Shown piece after piece: positions 1 to 7,914 of a stretch of 32,158 nt of DNA (the first letter of the stretch is position 1; each line of letters begins with the position of its first letter). The notes beneath the pieces are model-generated. The model saw only the letters and a list, made by a program, of their open reading frames with translations, had not been told where the DNA came from and did not search any database. Made by a program: the position numbers and the translations under genes. The DNA is from Treponema sp. (lineage in GTDB: Bacteria; Spirochaetota; Spirochaetia; Treponematales; Breznakiellaceae): positions 1-32,158 of the forward strand of contig JAIRYT010000093.1 of assembly GCA_031267675.1 (NCBI GenBank), read 5' to 3'.

Positions 1-24
1 TTTATACCCTTTTATACTAAGCTG

Positions 25-49
25 GTTTTAAATTCGTTTAATTTAAAAC
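25..49. repeat. Perfect 10-bp inverted repeat, AT-rich
   Basis: The arms GTTTTAAATT (25-34) and AATTTAAAAC (40-49) are perfectly complementary around a 5-nt spacer. There is no T-run typical of a terminator. It lies about 75 bp upstream of the DinB-like gene, so it could be an operator or the remnant of an upstream gene's end. The function is not known. Confidence 0.55.
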
Positions 50-125
50 TAACACGATACTATCAAGAATAGTTATATTTGTCAATACGCCGTATGTAAA
101 AGAATAACCCGAAAATATTCTGTTT

Positions 126-578
126 ATGTACTGCGGCGGGTTTACCCATCCCTTCACCATGATTCAGGCGACCCCTTCGGGTCTTTTTCGGCATATTATT
201 GAGAGTACCAATTATACCTTGAGGCTGTGCAGGGCGCTAAAAAACAGGGTAGTTCAAAAGGCGCTTGTTTCCCTGGACGGCATCAGCCTTCCCAATGACG
301 GCTTGTATGAGGCCCAGTGGAAAAGTCTGAAATCTGCTTTAGAGACTATCGATAATGGGTTTGTGAACTTCATTGGCGCCCTGGAGGACGGAGACCTGAA
401 AGCCCCGGTAAAGATTGACTGGTACGACGGAAACCCCGCCGATGTTCCCCTATGCTTTATGTTGCATAACCTGAGCGTCCACGGAACCCATCACCGGGGG
501 CAGATATCCCAGATATTGGACGAGCTCAAGATCGACAACAACTATTCGGGGCTCAATGTTCAATTTTTGGTGGACTGA
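126..578 (+). CDS. DinB-family (metal-binding four-helix) protein, N-terminally short
   Basis: This 150-residue protein resembles DinB/YfiT-type four-helix-bundle proteins, which bind a divalent metal through three histidines and often act as thiol-dependent transferases or stress proteins. The candidate triad is visible: H23 in the stretch GLFRHI, and H119 plus H122/H123 in VHGTHHRGQI, the signature of the last helix. Typical members have about 20-30 more residues at the N-terminus forming helix 1. Here the frame is closed by a TAA at 105-107 and the first residues (MYCGGFTHPF) do not look like that helix. No Shine-Dalgarno is seen before the ATG. It may be a 5'-truncated or decaying gene, or a divergent short form. 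The metal ligands suggest that what remains could still fold. Confidence 0.6.
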   Translation: MYCGGFTHPFTMIQATPSGLFRHIIESTNYTLRLCRALKNRVVQKALVSLDGISLPNDGLYEAQWKSLKSALETIDNGFVNFIGALEDGDLKAPVKIDWYDGNPADVPLCFMLHNLSVHGTHHRGQISQILDELKIDNNYSGLNVQFLVD

Positions 579-650
579 GCCTCTGTGGAACAGCGTTTCG
601 GTATATTAAACCGGATTCTCGAATTGAATAAAAGGGAATATGCTATCCAT

Positions 651-1415
651 ATGAAAATTATAACGGCTCTGATTTCAATAGTACTGTTTTGTATTATTTT
701 TTTCGGGTGCAGAACATGGCAACATTCAAACAATGAGGTAAAAAAATATGTGAAAAAAAATATCTCGACATCTCCTTTTATCATATCTGATGCAGGGCAC
801 GACGGCACACGTAAATATTGGCAAATATATTTTGAAGACAAACCGGATTATATATTTCGGGTTTTCAGCCAGAAATCAGGCCTGTTTGGAATGCCAATGG
901 GTTATGATTTAACAGATAATTTTAATTTTATGTTTTCCTATTATTATCTCAATGAATTTAACCAAACACATACAGGTTCATTGTATGCAACAACCGATTA
1001 CGATATAGAAGGGCGTTATACAAAAGACGGAGCCCGTATTTTTGCGAATGACATACAAGAATATTATGACTATATCCATAGCCAGCCATATCCCGCCAAA
1101 GTAAAAATAAAATGCAGGCTTGTTGCAAAAAATGGAAACGAGTTGGATGATTTTTATCTTTTTTTTGATAAACTTCATATGCAGAACAATGCAACGTTAT
1201 CGCCATTCTCAAAATTAATTACCGAAGTAACTGAAAAAAATATTGAAACCGCTTTGACGCAATTTATAGAAACATATACAAAACGTATAACGGATTTTAA
1301 TCACAGCCTGCCCGAGTTAAATGAAAAAAGAGAAGGAAACGGCTTGAAGCCTTTGCCGCCTAAAAGCGAAAATGAAAATGAATCATGGGAAGACTATTGG
1401 AATAAAAACAGGTAA
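651..1415 (+). CDS. Putative lipoprotein, unknown function
   Basis: The frame is open from a GTG at 585, but the ATG at 651 is preferred: it gives a clear lipoprotein signal, MKIITALISIVLFCIIFFGC, with a lipobox FFGC ending at Cys20. A purine-rich AAAGGGA lies about 15 nt upstream. The mature ~235 residues are rich in Asn, Tyr and Lys, and the C-terminus is charged. I recognise no domain. The gene is more AT-rich than the rest of the window, as are its neighbours up to 4.5 kb, which may mark this end as an accessory segment. It is predicted to be anchored on the periplasmic face of the inner membrane or on the outer membrane. Confidence 0.6.
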   Translation: MKIITALISIVLFCIIFFGCRTWQHSNNEVKKYVKKNISTSPFIISDAGHDGTRKYWQIYFEDKPDYIFRVFSQKSGLFGMPMGYDLTDNFNFMFSYYYLNEFNQTHTGSLYATTDYDIEGRYTKDGARIFANDIQEYYDYIHSQPYPAKVKIKCRLVAKNGNELDDFYLFFDKLHMQNNATLSPFSKLITEVTEKNIETALTQFIETYTKRITDFNHSLPELNEKREGNGLKPLPPKSENENESWEDYWNKNR

Positions 1416-1437
1416 TAGTATACCCGCATATACTCAA

Positions 1438-2184
1438 TTACGGCGCGGGGTAATGAATTTTTACCCTTTGGTCCGATCGGGCCGCCGCCGGAACGTTATG
1501 CGCTTTACCTGCTTTACTATTTTTTCCCCAGAATCCAATCTCAACAAAATATTCAGACTGGGAACATACATCAACCGGTATTATGTATTTACCGATTTCC
1601 TTTAACCAAATACAGTTTAATTCTATGTTTGGAGATATTTTTTTTAATACCACATATAAAAGTTCGCTGCAATATAACTTTGTGTTTTCATTCATATCAA
1701 ATTGCCAGTCAAAGGGATATCCTTTAAATTCCAGGGCCGCGTCGGATATTTCATTTCCATCAATTCCATCAATGCCGTTTAGCCGGTAAATCCCTACACT
1801 TTGGGCGATTTTTAGGAACTCCTTTAAAGAAACTTCATTGACATAACCCCTTCCTTCGACAGCCAGTCCTTCGGCATTGATAACGGAAATAATACCCCCG
1901 CTAATTCTGACAATACCAAGATGAGAAAACCTTTTGTCATTGGGTGATATTTCCCTGAATAATAGTGACCAGGGCCTGTCCCCCAGCCTGCAAATTATAT
2001 CACCATTACGCAGATAAGATACTATTTCATGTTCTTGAATATACTCCAAATTGATCCGGCGGCGGCTTTTTGGAATTATTGTTACAAATATTATTACAAC
2101 AAAAATTAAAAACCCGACCAATAACTTTTTGACAACTCCGTGCAAGTCATTTGTCCATAGACATGGTGACTTTCCATTTACCAT
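1438..2184 (-). CDS. YiiX/YebB-like NlpC/P60-superfamily cysteine hydrolase, membrane-anchored
   Basis: The protein resembles permuted NlpC/P60 (YiiX/YebB-like) cysteine hydrolases, which act on peptide or lipid amide bonds. Visible features are an N-terminal hydrophobic anchor (about residues 18-37), the start of the fold at GDIICRLGD (61-69), the conserved His in RFSHLGIV (H88) and the nucleophile motif YCSEL (C172, E174). The start is uncertain. The ATG at 2184 overlaps the upstream lipoprotein gene by about 38 nt and has no good ribosome site. A TTG start just before the membrane helix, preceded by GGAG, is an alternative that removes the first ~20 residues. The overlap suggests co-transcription with the lipoprotein at 2147-2500. 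Confidence 0.65.
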   Translation of the reverse strand: MVNGKSPCLWTNDLHGVVKKLLVGFLIFVVIIFVTIIPKSRRRINLEYIQEHEIVSYLRNGDIICRLGDRPWSLLFREISPNDKRFSHLGIVRISGGIISVINAEGLAVEGRGYVNEVSLKEFLKIAQSVGIYRLNGIDGIDGNEISDAALEFKGYPFDWQFDMNENTKLYCSELLYVVLKKISPNIELNCIWLKEIGKYIIPVDVCSQSEYFVEIGFWGKNSKAGKAHNVPAAARSDQRVKIHYPAP

Positions 2185-2500
2185 CCACTTTTATAAGGTC
2201 AAGGTTAGTTTCCTCGCCATTTTCAAAAGTAACGGTTACAACCGCGGTGTCGCCGTCAATTGTTTCGGTAATACTTTTTGTTTTTCCGTATGACGCCATC
2301 ATTCCCTGAATTTTAGTACCGAACATCGTAATTAGCTGTACAGTTTCCGGTGTCGCTACTTCAGCCATTGCTTTGGCGTCGTTTTTTTCCAGGGCATTGT
2401 AAAACTTCTGCGCGGCCGCTTTTGGCGTATTTGCCGCGCCAGAACACCCTGACAATACCGCAGCCAAGACCAGGCCAAAAATAAAAATTTTCCTTCCCAT
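2147..2500 (-). CDS. Small lipoprotein with DUF4878-like (NTF2-type) domain
   Basis: ATG at 2500 is chosen over an in-frame ATG 10 codons upstream because AAAGGAG precedes it at ideal spacing. The 117-residue product begins MGRKIFIFGLVLAAVLSGCS, a lipoprotein signal with lipobox LSGC. The remainder has the layout of the DUF4878/lumazine-binding-like NTF2 fold: an early helix (PKAAAQKFYNALEKNDAKAM) followed by strands ending in the typical VDGKWKVTM. Members are small periplasmic or surface lipoproteins of unknown role. Its 3' end overlaps the start region of the cysteine hydrolase gene, so the two are likely one transcript. Confidence 0.65.
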   Translation of the reverse strand: MGRKIFIFGLVLAAVLSGCSGAANTPKAAAQKFYNALEKNDAKAMAEVATPETVQLITMFGTKIQGMMASYGKTKSITETIDGDTAVVTVTFENGEETNLDLIKVDGKWKVTMSMDK

Positions 2501-2580
2501 CAGATTCTCCTTTGTGTTTATACTCCGCAAGAGTTTTCCCGTTTTATTCCATACAACATATTTTTGTCAAACCTGTTTCA

Positions 2581-3183
2581 TTAAAATAATGACGGGGCCT
2601 TTTTCCTGTAGGCATATTTTATAAATATACTAACCATTGACGCTTTTTCATCCGCATTTGATGTTTTAAGCGTATTATTGGCATTAAAATACTTTAACCC
2701 GATTAAACATCCATGATTTCGCCTCCCTAAATCAACCGCGGCTGAAACATTCCAGGCAAATCCGCTTTTACTATCATACATAGTCATTGGCATATCTGTC
2801 TTGTTTGAAACAAAAGAATAACCTGCCGATAATCCTAGTTGAATAAGCGGTATAGGATAAAATATTACACCGGGACCAATTATATATGAACTAAATTGTA
2901 TATAATTAGAACTGTCATAAATCCTGTGCCCCATTCCGGCCAGTTCTCCAACAACATAAAGCGGTATATTACCAAAGGGTCCGTAACCGGCTTTTAATCC
3001 AATGTCAACGGCTATTTCATCAGCACCGGCCCCGGCATCGTTTAGGGCATCAACCATATCAACGCCTTCAACTTTTGTCCAGCCTTTACCAAAGCCTAAA
3101 CCAATGTCAAAATAAAAACCTTGTGCGGAAACCGGTAAAGAAATCAGAACAAAAAGTATAACCAAAACAACTGCTTTTTTCAT
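2581..3183 (-). CDS. Outer-membrane beta-barrel-like protein
   Basis: ATG at 3183 follows an excellent GGAGGAG ribosome site, so it is preferred to a start five codons upstream. The 200-residue product has a cleavable signal peptide (MKKAVVLVILFVLISLPVSA, cleavage near A20-Q21). Its body of alternating polar and hydrophobic segments has many aromatic and Gly residues (for example FYFDIGLGFGKGW, LGLSAGYSFV, and the end FIKYAYRKK), as in small 8-stranded outer-membrane barrels. I cannot name the family. A TATAAT-like box lies at 3203-3208 on the minus strand, close upstream. Confidence 0.55.
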   Translation of the reverse strand: MKKAVVLVILFVLISLPVSAQGFYFDIGLGFGKGWTKVEGVDMVDALNDAGAGADEIAVDIGLKAGYGPFGNIPLYVVGELAGMGHRIYDSSNYIQFSSYIIGPGVIFYPIPLIQLGLSAGYSFVSNKTDMPMTMYDSKSGFAWNVSAAVDLGRRNHGCLIGLKYFNANNTLKTSNADEKASMVSIFIKYAYRKKAPSLF

Positions 3184-3202
3184 ACAAAACTCCTCCATAA
3201 AA

Positions 3203-3208
3203 ATTATA
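3203..3208 (-). promoter_or_regulatory. Possible -10 box (TATAAT) for the barrel protein gene
   Basis: On the minus strand a perfect TATAAT ends about 19 nt before the start codon at 3183, with GGAGGAG between. No convincing -35 is present at 16-18 nt spacing, so this is a moderate call. Confidence 0.4.
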
Positions 3209-3260
3209 CAGAATCATTACCGATCCTTAATATGCCCCGCCCTTGACAATTGGTTGTAAA

Positions 3261-4566
3261 TTAACGGTAATCAGGACAATCTGGGTCAATACAGAATCGT
3301 ACGACCACAATATCCCGATAGGGCATTTCTGATGTATCACCTGGTTTTTTATACTGTACCGCTGTGGTACTGTCATTTATTGTGGTAACGGGACTGGCAA
3401 ACTGAAAGCCGAATGATATTTTTCCGTTGCCAATATAACCGTCTATATCCTTGCGCTTTATTCTAATTTTGAATTCATCGGAATTCCCGTCTTTTATGAT
3501 GCTTATATCCCGAAAGAAATAATCATTTGGATGTCCTATTACGCCGGGTTCATAAGGCTCGCGCATAAAATTTAACGAGGTTATGGTAGTATTGTCCAAT
3601 CCCGGGGAAGAAAAATTCAGTAAAACATCCTGGCCCTTGCTTATATGGAACTCCACTCCATTCGTTATCGGCTGGCCTTCATACGTTACGCGTAATTCCG
3701 TCAACTGCGGCGGCGGCGGTTCATCCGCAATTGCCGCGGATATGCCGGCCGCTGTGGCAAGAACGGCGGACAGCTCTGTAGATACGACCGGCGCAGAAGT
3801 TACCGCCTCCCTGGTAATCGACAGAGGAGCAGGATCAATGAATGAAGCAACGGGGACAGCCACATACGCCACAACAGCGGCTACTGCCGCCACTGTGTTA
3901 AATATCCTGCTTACCTCTTTTCCACTGGACGAAAATATACCCCGAATGGAAAGCGGTATCGCCTCTACCAGCGTTTTTTCCATCGAAGCGGCCAAACTGC
4001 CCCACAGCCCAAGGGCAACAGTAATAGTGCCAAACCGCCGGTTTTGGCTGGGACTCAAGTCAGGATCATCCTCATAAAGATCAAGAATAGCGCCATTTAA
4101 CACAAGGTCCCGCAGCGTGTCAAAAGCGCCTCCCTGCTGAAAGGTAATATCATACGTTTGGGCGGCGCGGTAAAGAGAAAGCTGGGCGTCAAACCGCTGC
4201 GAACCCTGTGTTATTACCAGCCGGTAGGGAAAATTACTGTCTTTCTTGATAAACATTGAAACAGCGCTGTTATTATGGGGGTTCTGGACAAGCACCACAT
4301 CTTCCGCGCCGGTATCATCGGATATAACAACTACCCCCTCGGCGTTTTTGTTGTTTTCGATAAAAAAACCGGTCCTGCCGATATCTGTCTCTGTCAGTTC
4401 GCCGTTAGAATCAAGATATACATAGCGGGCATCCCCCTCGCCGGGGGTAATAATAACTACCTGGGAACCTGAACCGGAAGATACGGGACTTGAACAACCG
4501 ATCGTAACGGCAATAAGTAAAACCGCGACCGTTCGGGTAAAAAAACCGGATAAATTTTTTATACAT
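3261..4566 (-). CDS. Large putative lipoprotein, interrupted by a +1 frameshift in a 7-base homopolymer
   Basis: The body of this protein is open from a GTG at 4298 down to 3261, but reading upstream in the same frame gives a lipoprotein leader (TVAVLLIAVTIGC followed by SSPVSSGSG) with no start codon. The only good start, ATG at 4566 after AAGGAGA, is one frame off and reads MYKKFIRFF. The two frames join exactly if one base is removed from the A7 run at 4539-4545 (T7 in the mRNA). The result is a ~434-residue lipoprotein beginning MYKKFIRFFTRTVAVLLIAV with Cys at the lipobox. The total length 1306 is 3n+1, as expected for one extra base. The mid-protein stretch AAVAAVVAYVAVPVASF is hydrophobic and the C-terminal half looks beta-rich. 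The function is unknown. The cause could be a sequencing error, a real mutation, slippage, or phase variation. Confidence 0.6.
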
Positions 4567-4718
4567 GTCTCCTTATAATGTCAAAGAAAACAACAACAAC
4601 CCGAGTATACCGCGCTATACAAAATTCCGCAACAAATTTTTGAACAAAAAGGTGAATGCGCCTTTTAGCCAAAGAAACCGTTCCAACGGCGGAAATTCGG
4701 CTGATCCGTTAATTCCGT

Positions 4719-5621
4719 TTAGAGCGCCAGCCTCTTTAGCGCCGCAAAAAGCGTTTCTTCGCTTTCTTTTGACAACGGCCCCAGGGGAAGCCGCGTCGGT
4801 CCCGACGGAAGACCCTTGCGCCTCATCGCCGCCTTAATCGGCACCGGGTTTACCTCGACAAACGCCGCCTTCATAAACGGCAGCAGTTCAAAATGAAGGC
4901 GGCGCGCTTCTTCGTATTGTCCCGACAGGCAGGCGGAAACAAGCGCCTTTACTTTATCCGGCGTTAAATTTGAAATAACCGAAACAACGCCGTCTCCGCC
5001 CAGCGCCATAAGGGGAAGGGCAAAACTGTCATCGCCGGAAAGCACCCAAAACGGCCTGCCCTGTTTTTTACGCGGAATGGCGATGCGGTCTATGATATCG
5101 CCAATCTGCGTAATGTCGCCGGAAGATTCCTTAACGCCGGCAATGCCGGGAATTTGACTTAGCTCCTCCATAAGGGAAACAGGAATGTTTCTGCTGGTAC
5201 GTCCCGCAATATTGTAAATAATAATGGGAAGGCCCGTCGCGGCGGCCCGCTCAAAATGTTTGACAAGGCCGGAATCGTTGGGTTTGTTGTAATACGGCGT
5301 TACCACAAGGGCGGCGTCCGCTCCCAAATCGCGGGCCCGTTTTACATAACTTTCCATGTGGGCGGTTGAATTTGATCCCGCGCCTATTACCAGCGGCACG
5401 CGCCCGGCGCATTCCGCCGCGGCAATTTTGATCAGCGTTTCTTCTTCATCGTCATCAAGCGTGGGAGTTTCTCCGGTTGTTCCCAGCGGCACAAGACCGT
5501 CAATTCCCTTTTCAATCTGCCAGGCGATAAGCCGCCTAAAACCGTCATAGTCAACGCTCCCGCTGCCGGTCAGGGGAGTAACAAGGGCGGTAAACGCGCC
5601 CGAAAATTCCTTCTTTTCCAT
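4719..5621 (-). CDS. dapA: 4-hydroxy-tetrahydrodipicolinate synthase
   Basis: DapA condenses pyruvate with aspartate semialdehyde, the first committed step to diaminopimelate and lysine, in the cytoplasm as a TIM barrel. The 300-residue length is typical. Visible motifs are PLGTTGETPTL (T48-T49, substrate hydroxyl relay), VTPYYNKP (Y111), IIIYNIAGRTSRNI (Y136, and the Arg that binds the carboxylate) and AGVKESSGD, where K164 forms the Schiff base with pyruvate. The start at 5621 is chosen because CAGGAG precedes it; an in-frame ATG 11 codons upstream lacks a site. It is the last gene of the lysC-dapB-dapA set. It is separated from dapB by ~140 bp carrying a duplicated element, so it may have its own transcript or use read-through. 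Confidence 0.95.
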   Translation of the reverse strand: MEKKEFSGAFTALVTPLTGSGSVDYDGFRRLIAWQIEKGIDGLVPLGTTGETPTLDDDEEETLIKIAAAECAGRVPLVIGAGSNSTAHMESYVKRARDLGADAALVVTPYYNKPNDSGLVKHFERAAATGLPIIIYNIAGRTSRNIPVSLMEELSQIPGIAGVKESSGDITQIGDIIDRIAIPRKKQGRPFWVLSGDDSFALPLMALGGDGVVSVISNLTPDKVKALVSACLSGQYEEARRLHFELLPFMKAAFVEVNPVPIKAAMRRKGLPSGPTRLPLGPLSKESEETLFAALKRLAL

Positions 5622-5652
5622 GCAAAACTCCTGTTGTCCGCAGAATAAAGAC

Positions 5653-5769
5653 AAATTCGCAAGCCGCGCAACGGCTCGGCAGACTGACCTTTAGGTCAGC
5701 AGCCGTCAAGGCTGCCCAGCCGATAAATTCGCAACTGCGCAGCGGCTCGGCGGATTGACCTTTAGGTCA
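5653..5769. repeat. Pair of 45/46-bp imperfect direct repeats between dapB and dapA
   Basis: Copies at 5653-5698 and 5725-5769 share AAATTCGCAA, a GCGCARCGGCTCGGC core and the terminal near-palindrome TGACCTTTAGGTCA (5685-5698 and 5756-5769), which can form a 5-bp stem. The distal copy supplies the last codons and stop of dapB. No T-run follows. It could be a small dispersed repeat, an RNA-processing hairpin or a weak attenuator. Confidence 0.65.
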
Positions 5770-6493
5770 TTCCCACAACATCCTCCATTGTATATACGCC
5801 GCGTTCTTTTTTTTCGTACAGCCACTCGGCGGCTATTACCGCGCCCAGCGCAAAACCTTCGCGGCTGCGCGCGGTGTGACGCAGCTCAATCGTATCCGCG
5901 GCGGAATCAAACAACAGCGAATGAACGCCGGGGACCGCGCCCGAACGAAGGCTGGCAAAATGAATCACCTCGTCGCCAAGCTTTTCCTGTACGTCTTTAA
6001 AGTATACTTTTTTTTTGCGCGTCATGGAAGCAAGCACCAGGGCGGCGATTGTTTTTGCCGTACCCGAAGGGCTGTCTGCCTTTTTATTGTGATGGACCTC
6101 AAAACCGCCTACATCGTATTCGCCGAATTTGTCAAAAAGGCCGGCGGCGCAGGAAACAATGCGGTAAAATAAATTCACTCCCAGCGAAAAATTACTTGAC
6201 CACAAAAGGGAACCGCCGCCCTTCTTTGCCGCCGCGGAAACTTCGTCCAGCCTGTCATACCAGCCCGTACTGCCGCAGACAACTTTTTTTCCCGCTTCCA
6301 GCGCCGTTTTAAGATTTGCCGCCGCCGTACCGGGACCGGTGAATTCAACAAATACATCCGCCTTTTCCGGTTCATGGGGTTCACGCGTTTTTAGCGCCGG
6401 ATCCAGTATCGCGACAATGGCGTGGTTCCGCGAGCGCGCGCTTTCTTCGACCATTTTTCCCATTTTGCCATAGCCGATTAATCCTATGTTCAT
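5762..6493 (-). CDS. dapB: 4-hydroxy-tetrahydrodipicolinate reductase
   Basis: DapB reduces the DapA product with NAD(P)H. At 243 residues it is on the short side of the family but complete. Seen in order are the nucleotide-binding loop GLIGYGKMG near the N-terminus, the FVEFTGPG and CGSTGW segments, the substrate/catalytic motif EVHHNKKADSPSGTA (His-His and Lys), and the C-terminal LRSGAVPGVH and IELRHTARSREGFALGA segments typical of the family. It starts 3 nt after the lysC stop codon, indicating translational coupling. Its final residues (GMT) and stop lie inside a repeat unit shared with the intergenic region before dapA, so the 3' end may have been altered by that repeat. Confidence 0.94.
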   Translation of the reverse strand: MNIGLIGYGKMGKMVEESARSRNHAIVAILDPALKTREPHEPEKADVFVEFTGPGTAAANLKTALEAGKKVVCGSTGWYDRLDEVSAAAKKGGGSLLWSSNFSLGVNLFYRIVSCAAGLFDKFGEYDVGGFEVHHNKKADSPSGTAKTIAALVLASMTRKKKVYFKDVQEKLGDEVIHFASLRSGAVPGVHSLLFDSAADTIELRHTARSREGFALGAVIAAEWLYEKKERGVYTMEDVVGMT

Positions 6494-6496
6494 GTT

Positions 6497-7876
6497 TTAC
6501 TTTTCCGCGGCCGGTTTCGTTCTTTTTTTTGCCCCGCCCTTTACAGGAGCAAAAAAATGGGCGTGCAGCGCCTGTACCAAAGCCGGACTTTGATCGTCAT
6601 CCACAATAAAACTGATATTCACCTTGCTCGCTCCCTGCGAAACCATCTGCACCCTGATTCCCCTTTTTTTACACACTCCAAACGCTTCGTGCAAAATCGT
6701 CGACGATCTCCGCACATCGCCGATAATGGTAACAATGGCCTTGCCTCCGCGCACGTCAATGTCGGCAAAGCGCGACAGATCGCGCTTAATCCACGCAATA
6801 TCGCGGTCCGAGTCCAGGGTGCAGGAAACAGAAACTTCACTTGTGGCGACCATGTCAATGGAAACATTGTTTTTTGAAAATTCGGCAAAGACGGTGGCGA
6901 GAAAACCGCTTTGACCAAGCATGCGTGTCGAAACAATATCCACCAGCGTTACCTTTTTTTTGCTGGTAATCGCGCGGATCAGGGGAACTTTGCCGTCCTG
7001 GATTGTTTCTATTCTGGTGCCCGGCGCAAGCGGATTAAACGTATTTTTTACCAGCACCGGAATTCCTGTTTTCATGCAGGGCTGCATGGCCCGGGGATGA
7101 AGCACCTGCGCGCCAAAGTACGCAAGCTCGGCGGCTTCCTCGTAGCTTACCTTTTCCACCGGCTGCGCATCGTCAACCAAATCGGGATCGGCGCTTAAAA
7201 TACCGTCGACATCTTTCCACACCTGCACCTCTTCAACTTTGCAGGCGGCGGCAATCATGGTTGCCGATAAATCCGATCCGCCGCGCCCCAGCGTAGTAAT
7301 GTTCCCGTCTTCGTCCTTGGCAATAAATCCGGTAATTACCGGAAGTATCCCCGACGCGGTAATTGTTTTTATTGACGAGGAAATACGAACCCATGATTCA
7401 TTCCGCAGTTCCGCCTGTCCAAAATTGGAGTCGGAAACAAAACCGATATCCCAGGCATCCATCGCGTGGGCGTTTAAACCGGTTTTTGCCAAATACGACG
7501 CGGCAATACGCACCGAAAGCCGTTCGCCAAACGAAACAAGATAATCCCTGGTGCGTCCGGTTAATTCACCTGTTAAAGAAATTCCTGTTAAAAGGCTTCC
7601 CAATTCATAAAAAAGCTCCTTTACCCCGCGCCGCAGCTCCTCTCCCAAATCCAGATCTTTTATTGTATTTAAATGAAGCTCTTCGATTTGTTCAATTGAA
7701 ACAAAGGCCTTTTTAATCGCCGCATCGGCGGCGGCAAGAATATGGTCGGTGGTGTCCCCCATGGCCGAAAGAACCAAAACCGGTTTGCGTTTTATCTGCG
7801 CCTTTACTAATTCCCCGACCGCGCGCAGCCGTTCCGCCCCCGCAACGGAACTTCCCCCAAATTTCATTACTACCAT
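6497..7876 (-). CDS. lysC: Aspartate kinase with C-terminal ACT domains
   Basis: Aspartokinase phosphorylates aspartate at the head of the lysine/threonine/methionine/DAP pathway. The 459-residue protein is monofunctional. Its N-terminal kinase domain carries KFGGSSV, LVLSAMGDTTD, the catalytic-site loop TLGRGGSDLSATMIA and VWKDVDGILSADPDLV. The tandem ACT region (about residues 305-445; VTLVDIVSTRMLGQSGF and AIVTIIGDVRRSS) is where end-product amino acids such as lysine would bind for feedback control. The start at 7876 has GGAG about 12 nt upstream; M4 is an alternative. The C-terminal tail is basic (KGGAKKRTKPAAEK). It heads the block lysC-dapB-dapA and lies only 38 nt after the LRR protein gene, too little room for a lysine riboswitch. 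Confidence 0.94.
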   Translation of the reverse strand: MVVMKFGGSSVAGAERLRAVGELVKAQIKRKPVLVLSAMGDTTDHILAAADAAIKKAFVSIEQIEELHLNTIKDLDLGEELRRGVKELFYELGSLLTGISLTGELTGRTRDYLVSFGERLSVRIAASYLAKTGLNAHAMDAWDIGFVSDSNFGQAELRNESWVRISSSIKTITASGILPVITGFIAKDEDGNITTLGRGGSDLSATMIAAACKVEEVQVWKDVDGILSADPDLVDDAQPVEKVSYEEAAELAYFGAQVLHPRAMQPCMKTGIPVLVKNTFNPLAPGTRIETIQDGKVPLIRAITSKKKVTLVDIVSTRMLGQSGFLATVFAEFSKNNVSIDMVATSEVSVSCTLDSDRDIAWIKRDLSRFADIDVRGGKAIVTIIGDVRRSSTILHEAFGVCKKRGIRVQMVSQGASKVNISFIVDDDQSPALVQALHAHFFAPVKGGAKKRTKPAAEK

Positions 7877-7914
7877 TTACTGTGTTCTCCTGCCCTGTTT
7901 TTGAGCGAACAGTC

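Noticed and set aside
7877-7914. Lysine riboswitch before lysC
   Set aside because: Only 38 nt separate lysC from the upstream gene, far too short for the aptamer.
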